From Daphnia carinata (lineage: Eukaryota; Arthropoda; Branchiopoda; Diplostraca; Daphniidae): a stretch of 64,000 bases of DNA. The notes beneath the pieces are model-generated. The model was not told where the DNA came from. It ran no database searches and saw only the letters and a list, made by a program, of their open reading frames with translations. This document shows positions 61,831-64,000 of the stretch, piece by piece. How positions within the stretch are numbered: the first letter of the stretch is position 1; each line of letters begins with the position of its first letter. The stretch covers positions 2,728,001 to 2,792,000 of the forward strand of contig NC_081335.1 of assembly GCF_022539665.2 (NCBI RefSeq), given 5' to 3'. The position numbers and the translations under genes were made by a program.

Positions 61831-64000
61831 CTAGTAATATCCACCATACCCACCATACCCACCATACCCACCATATCCGCCATACCCGCCACTTGGCCTA
61901 GAAGCTTCTTTCCATGGGTGAAGGTTCATACGGGGAATGGAGGTGGATTGGCAACTGACCGTTGGGTTTCTAGTGAAAAATGAAGTTCGTAAAACGTTTT
62001 AAAGTAGCAATCAAGGAACAATATCGATACTTACATCGGCGTTGGCATTTTGAAAACTATCGGTTGAATTTCATTAACTTCGCTGTTGTCACAAACGATT
62101 CGGGCCAAACTTGCCTTACGAATTTCATTCAGTTGATCTGCATTAAAATTGAGTTCATTACTGGTAAGTTTCAACATCTTTGGCTACTCATACCTTCAGT
62201 GAATGAACTGGGTTGGCCGCCTAAGTCGTAGAAGTGACGATCTCCACGCTTCAGTTTCAAGAACTGGTCGGTGAGAATACATAGGAATGTAGGGCCTACG
62301 TAAGCATTTTTGGATTTTGTCTCGCTAACGCCTCCAATGAACAGGTCAATATCGTCTACAGAGTTGTACACCGCTTTCAAACGCTGAATAATCTGCACGA
62401 ACATAATGGGAATCTAATATCCGACGTCATTTTCGTTTACAAATAACCATACCTCTGGCTTAATTGTATCGGCAAGGCCATCGAAATCTCTGGCACGTCC
62501 AATACCACAAAGTTCACGGTAAGCATTGTAGGTTCCTAGTCCTAATAGAGAAAAAAGAGAACGTTAACTAATCATTGGTAAGTTACAGGATAAAAGTGTT
62601 CCATTAAGAACGTAAGATGACTGATACCAAAGTCGCGTCCACGCTGGATGTTGAGAGCTACCAAATCCAAACCGAAATCTACGCCTCGTTCTTGGAATAA
62701 ATGCTCAGTGACCTGTTACAAGCACAAGATAAGTAAATCTGTACCTTTAAAAGTCTTGGTTTTTTGGTTTTCTTTTTTGGTGTAAAATTCAAACCTCTCT
62801 AGTGAAAGACAGATCCACTTTTTGAGTGGGTTGAGTAGCCAAACCAATAAGGAATTTATCAACGTTGCCAGGCGTGTAGAGGAGCTGTGGCTTAAAATAA
62901 TGTTCACGCAACCAGATTACTTTCTCCGCGGCCCTTTGTTTGTTGAGCAATCTGTCAGACAATTAGTTCCGTTAAAAGAATTTCATTGGTTTTCACAAAA
63001 TAGCGTTAAAAAAAATGAATAATCAACAAACTTACAGAGTTTTGCCCTGGATGAGAGAATGGCCGAAACGGAAAGCAGCGCCAACAAATTCACCCAAGAT
63101 ACTGGGATTAAGTTGTTCATCGTAGTCGCTACTGAAACCACTCTGCAATGGTAACAGGCCAAGTTCGGCCATTTTTGTGCGACCGAGAAGAATTGGTAGC
63201 CATTCGTTGTAGGTGATGTGTTGAGCTTGGGCAATCAAAATGCGTCGGGCCTCCTGAAAGAGGCGTTCATCATCCCAGTATGGATTCAACTCTGCCAACT
63301 CTCTGGCAAGTCTATTGTGTTCCCGCAAGAAAATAACTTGAGTGGTAGCCATAGAGGGCGTTACATCGGGACGGCCATCGCCTATTTGAATATGGTAACT
63401 TTAAATCTTGTGTTCTACAGTAACAATTAGAGTTTGCTGCTCACCGGCTTTGAAACATGTGATATTTGCAGGTGGTTCAGAACCAGTCAATTCGCGTGGC
63501 AAGGTGCAAGGCGCATCCAGTGGACTAGTTTCGGCTGGTGGTAGCAACTCAAACTTGTGAAAACCGGGGCCTTCTTTCACAGTGACCTTCAGTTCCCCCT
63601 TTACGCGAAATCGCAGCTCACCTGCTCTTTTATCGTCGGAGCCATAAACGAGCGATAAATCTATGAAATGGGTATTTCCGTTGAGCTAACATAAGAAAGG
63701 TATACAGGACGCGCATTATTTTACAAGTTTGAAAATTGTCCGAGCACGAATATGAAACTGACCTGCGCTGCATTGCCCAATTTGCCATCGCTTCTGCACT
63801 GTAATTTAAAATCATATGGTATGAATGCTATAAATAATTTGGAGAAATTAAGATTTTCACATGCAGTTAAATATACTCTACCGCTAGGTTGGCTCGGATA
63901 AGGGGAAGGCAAGTTCGGCCGAATTTGGAGTAAAATGGGTCGTTGTCTGGAACCTCAATGGGAAGGCATTTGCCATGACTGCGATCCGCTTCTTCAAGAT
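61831..64000 (-). CDS. Animal haem peroxidase 3, 3' part, with GGY-repeat tail (cut by right edge)
   Basis: C-terminal part of a myeloperoxidase-superfamily enzyme. Visible exons: 63882-64000 (partial), 63763-63798, 63445-63685, 63036-63381, 62794-62932, 62628-62712, 62453-62541, 62194-62392, 62035-62137 and 61831-61969; all phases agree. Motifs: [12 protein letters not shown], Ca site [13 protein letters not shown], an insertion rich in charged residues, Arg in [28 protein letters not shown], proximal His FRFGHSLI, then NIQRGRDFG (His of the usual RGRDHG is Phe). The distal His lies beyond the window. The C-terminus is six GGY repeats plus Tyr. The acceptor at 62933 (CAAAG) is pyrimidine-poor and was chosen because the nearer CAG gives a stop. 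It converges with peroxidase 2. Confidence 0.9.
61834..61890 (-). repeat. 9-nt tandem repeat encoding (GGY)6-Y
   Basis: Six near-perfect 9-nt units (GGY GGN TAT) followed by a Tyr codon and TAG. Third positions vary (GGC/GGT, GGG/GGA), so the repeat is conserved at protein level with some silent drift, concentrated in the first two units. Confidence 0.92.

Noticed and set aside
62933-62951. Use of the CAG acceptor before 62951 for peroxidase 3
   Set aside because: Joined to the phase-2 donor at 63036 it yields a stop after about 16 codons, while the CAAAG acceptor keeps the peroxidase frame.

Overview
This is nuclear genomic DNA from an arthropod, most likely a cladoceran crustacean such as Daphnia. 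The evidence is the very short introns (mostly 55-80 nt, GT-AG), compact spacing, long A/T homopolymers, dinucleotide microsatellites, and gene content: an RR cuticle protein, a sigma-class GST, and peroxidases with a clip-like N-terminal domain. No prokaryotic, plasmid, phage, CRISPR, rRNA or transposon features were found. The exon chains below were assembled by hand from splice sites and reading-frame continuity. Every complete chain is in frame from ATG to stop.

Layout. 1-15.2 kb: four ABCG half-transporter genes in alternating orientation (-,+,-,+) with the same 10-exon architecture; the first is cut by the left edge. 16.8-18.4 kb: a four-transmembrane protein. 22.2-31.0 kb: a large, disordered, minus-strand CRACD/KIAA1211-like protein (about 1301 aa, 11 coding exons), followed by about 5.7 kb of homopolymer-rich DNA with no recognisable gene. 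36.8-52.8 kb is a dense housekeeping block: RpS16 (+), PGAP2 (-), sigma GST (-), a divergent forkhead factor (+), EMC10 (-), cathepsin O (+), DCAF17 (+) and an RR cuticle protein (-). 53.9-64.0 kb: three animal-type haem peroxidase genes (-,+,-), the last cut by the right edge.

How the genes fit together. The ABCG and peroxidase clusters look like local duplications. EMC10 and CTSO share a 137-bp head-to-head promoter region, and peroxidases 1 and 2 share a 478-bp one. The secreted peroxidases may act in extracellular or cuticular oxidation. The most unusual signals are a peroxidase whose own C-terminus is six GGY repeats, a peroxidase lacking both canonical haem-ester carboxylates, a cysteine in the ABC signature of two neighbouring ABCG paralogues, and an arthropod CRACD-type gene.
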